Below, one piece after another: positions 5,757 through 6,505 of a DNA stretch of 6,505 nt. The stretch is taken from assembly GCA_030017815.1 (NCBI GenBank), contig JASEGX010000136.1, positions 1-6,505 of the forward strand. Reading direction: 5' to 3'. Numbering within the stretch: the stretch's first letter is position 1; every line of letters begins with the position of its first letter. The stretch is from Thermodesulfobacteriota bacterium (GTDB lineage Bacteria; Desulfobacterota; QYQD01). Made by a program: the position numbers and the translations under genes. The notes under the pieces were generated by a model. It searched no databases, was not told the DNA's origin, and was given only the letters and a program-made list of their open reading frames with translations.

Positions 5757-5805
5757 TGCATATTTGGTGCACATTTAATGCGCATTATGCACATTTGGTG
5801 CACAT
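5757..5805. repeat. Two 18-base dyad repeats flanking a 12-base palindrome
   Basis: TGCATATTTGGTGCACAT (5757-5774) and TGCACATTTGGTGCACAT (5788-5805) differ at one base and repeat with a 31-base period. Each is itself a dyad: TGCAC-N5-GTGCA in the second copy, one mismatch in the first. The 13-base gap carries the perfect palindrome TAATGCGCATTA (5776-5787). This looks like a multi-site operator or recombination/replication site rather than chance. It lies between the end of the broken tra block and the stop of the leftward toxin gene (its last base overlaps the toxin stop), not at a promoter I can see. Confidence 0.65.
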
Positions 5806-6119
5806 CAGGGCTGGGTAGGTTCCTGTTTGAGCAGTCTCTCAATCCAATATCGTGGCTCTCTATGCAAATGAGCAACTGCGACAACAATAATTGTCTCAGA
5901 ATCAATACCATAGATTATTCCATAGGGAAACCTTGATAAAAGACAGCGACGGAGACCATCTTCAATTTCTACGCTTGCAAAAGGATATGCCACAACTCTT
6001 CTGACCGCACGGTCAAAATCATCCAAGAATTGCGTTCCAAGTCCGTGAGATTGAGTTTCATACCAGGCAAAGGCATCGTCAACCTCAGACTGCGCAGGTT
6101 TTAAAAAACGAATTTTCAC
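5805..6119 (-). CDS. RelE/ParE-superfamily toxin of a type II toxin-antitoxin pair
   Basis: This 104-residue basic protein has the standard fold pattern of the ParE_toxin family (PF05016): an N-terminal strand MKIRFLKPA, helices with EVDDAFAWYE (12-21) and FLDDFDRAVRRV (31-42), then strands LRRCLLSRFPYGIIYGI (56-72) and IIVVAVAHLHREPRYW (77-92). The Arg/Phe-Pro-Tyr and HLHREPRYW boxes are conserved in this superfamily. ParE members poison gyrase, while RelE members cleave mRNA on ribosomes; the sequence alone does not decide which. The ATG overlaps the antitoxin stop by four bases (ATGA), so translation is coupled to the antitoxin. Length and both ends look intact. Beside decayed conjugation genes, a stabilisation module is a common relic or passenger of mobile DNA. 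Confidence 0.88.
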   Translation of the reverse strand: MKIRFLKPAQSEVDDAFAWYETQSHGLGTQFLDDFDRAVRRVVAYPFASVEIEDGLRRCLLSRFPYGIIYGIDSETIIVVAVAHLHREPRYWIERLLKQEPTQP

Positions 6120-6337
6120 CGGGAGCGATACTTATCCATTACCTGATCATAGGGCACTGTCTCTAACCTCCCCGTTCTATATGCCTTCCAACGTTTCCGT
6201 GCCTCATCTGCCCAGATACGGTCAATCTCAGGATCGGGCTTGTCAAGCTGAATTAAGATAGAATCTACCAGCTCTATCTTTTCGCTGTCCGACAAAGATT
6301 TAATCTTCGCTGCAAGTTCATCGCTAATAGTCCCCAT
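6116..6337 (-). CDS. Antitoxin of the TIGR02574/Unstab_antitox type paired with the ParE-like toxin
   Basis: This 73-residue acidic-to-mixed protein has the hallmarks of the short addiction-module antitoxins (PF09720): an N-terminal helix with IKSLSDSEKIELVDSIL, then DPEIDRIWADEARKRWKAY, then a TGRLETVPYDQVM segment that in relatives wraps the toxin. It is translated first, with its stop overlapping the toxin start, the classic antitoxin-toxin order. AGGAGG (6344-6349 on the complementary strand) sits six bases before the ATG, a strong ribosome-binding site that suits an antitoxin made in excess. A promoter lies just upstream (6364-6392). These antitoxins lack an obvious ribbon-helix-helix or helix-turn-helix domain, and I see none here, so any autoregulation is unproven. 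Confidence 0.87.
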   Translation of the reverse strand: MGTISDELAAKIKSLSDSEKIELVDSILIQLDKPDPEIDRIWADEARKRWKAYRTGRLETVPYDQVMDKYRSR

Positions 6338-6363
6338 AATATTCCTCCTCTCTGCTCGGCTAA

Positions 6364-6392
6364 AGAATAAAGAACAGATGCTGAAAAGTCAA
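6364..6392 (-). promoter_or_regulatory. Sigma-70-like promoter of the antitoxin-toxin operon
   Basis: On the complementary strand, TTGACT (6392-6387) is followed after exactly 17 bases by TATTCT (6369-6364): five of six and four of six consensus matches with ideal spacing. The antitoxin ATG lies 26 bases past the -10, leaving a short leader that contains the AGGAGG site. Only the antitoxin-toxin pair is positioned to be read from it. Confidence 0.6.
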
Positions 6393-6403
6393 CCCATCAT
6401 CTC

Positions 6404-6505
6404 TCATATCTTCTCCCTCATTACCCGGTGGTTTCTCTGCACCGGTTTCCTAAGTTGTTCATTCTCCCAGAAATACTCAGCCACAAATAAATTGGGGGCG
6501 TTAAT
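6404..6505 (-). CDS. C-terminal tail of an unidentified leftward gene, cut by the window edge
   Basis: A leftward frame enters from the right edge and is open for 33 codons to TGA at 6404-6406. It includes NLFVAEYFWENEQLRKPVQ and a basic end RNHRVMREKI. The residue mix (charged helix, FWENE) reads like genuine protein rather than random translation, but a second leftward frame is also open for 27 codons, so the choice is tentative. I do not recognise the family. Its stop lies just upstream of the antitoxin promoter, so it would be a same-strand neighbour but probably a separate transcript. Confidence 0.4.
   Translation of the reverse strand: MNAPNLFVAEYFWENEQLRKPVQRNHRVMREKI

Noticed and set aside
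5717..5774. Tiny leftward frame beginning MCTKYAKGDVLFVIS
   Set aside because: It is under 20 codons, starts inside the dyad repeat and has no ribosome-binding site; its ATGTGC start motif is part of the repeat.
5757..5805. CRISPR array
   Set aside because: Only two 18-base units with a 13-base palindromic gap; no spacer diversity and no cas genes.

Overview
The window looks like a mosaic from a Gram-negative bacterium: a signal-peptide-bearing outer-membrane barrel, a lipobox lipoprotein and pieces of an F-type (Tra) conjugative type IV secretion system are present. The B12-dependent (class II) ribonucleotide reductase fragment and the general style of the tra genes fit an anaerobe or facultative anaerobe such as Desulfobacterota or Nitrospirota, but the phylum is inference only. 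Base composition changes visibly along the window: 1 to about 2015 is AT-rich, about 2015 to 5740 is GC-rich, and the rest is intermediate. This agrees with three blocks of different origin.

Block 1 (1-2078, + strand): the C-terminal end of a DEAD/DEAH-type helicase; a Schlafen/AlbA_2-family ATP-binding regulator that lacks a recognisable AlbA_2 domain and stops inside its ATPase domain; and an outer-membrane beta-barrel gene whose last strand runs into foreign sequence.

Block 2 (about 2015-5734): an inverted internal piece of nrdJ, cut at both ends, followed on the + strand by a tightly packed slice of a conjugation operon: traC (5'-truncated, with an internal deletion), trbI (intact), a GC hairpin/G-run repeat, an S26 TraF-type peptidase (intact), an OmpA-domain lipoprotein (frameshifted), traW (frameshifted) and a YbjQ/DUF74 gene (nonsense codon). 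The order traC-(trbI)-S26 peptidase-traW matches F and SXT/R27-like transfer operons. The OmpA lipoprotein and the YbjQ gene are unusual additions. traU and everything after it are missing. Start/stop overlaps (trbI in traC, traW in the lipoprotein gene, ybjQ in traW) show it was once one translationally coupled operon. Four of six genes are now broken, so it is either a decaying mobile element or a low-quality assembly.

Block 3 (5735-6505): a short array of dyad repeats, then a leftward antitoxin/ParE-type toxin pair with its own promoter, and at the right edge the tail of an unidentified leftward reading frame.

No tRNA, rRNA, CRISPR array, transposase or intact IS was seen. No gene-free stretch longer than 300 bases exists.
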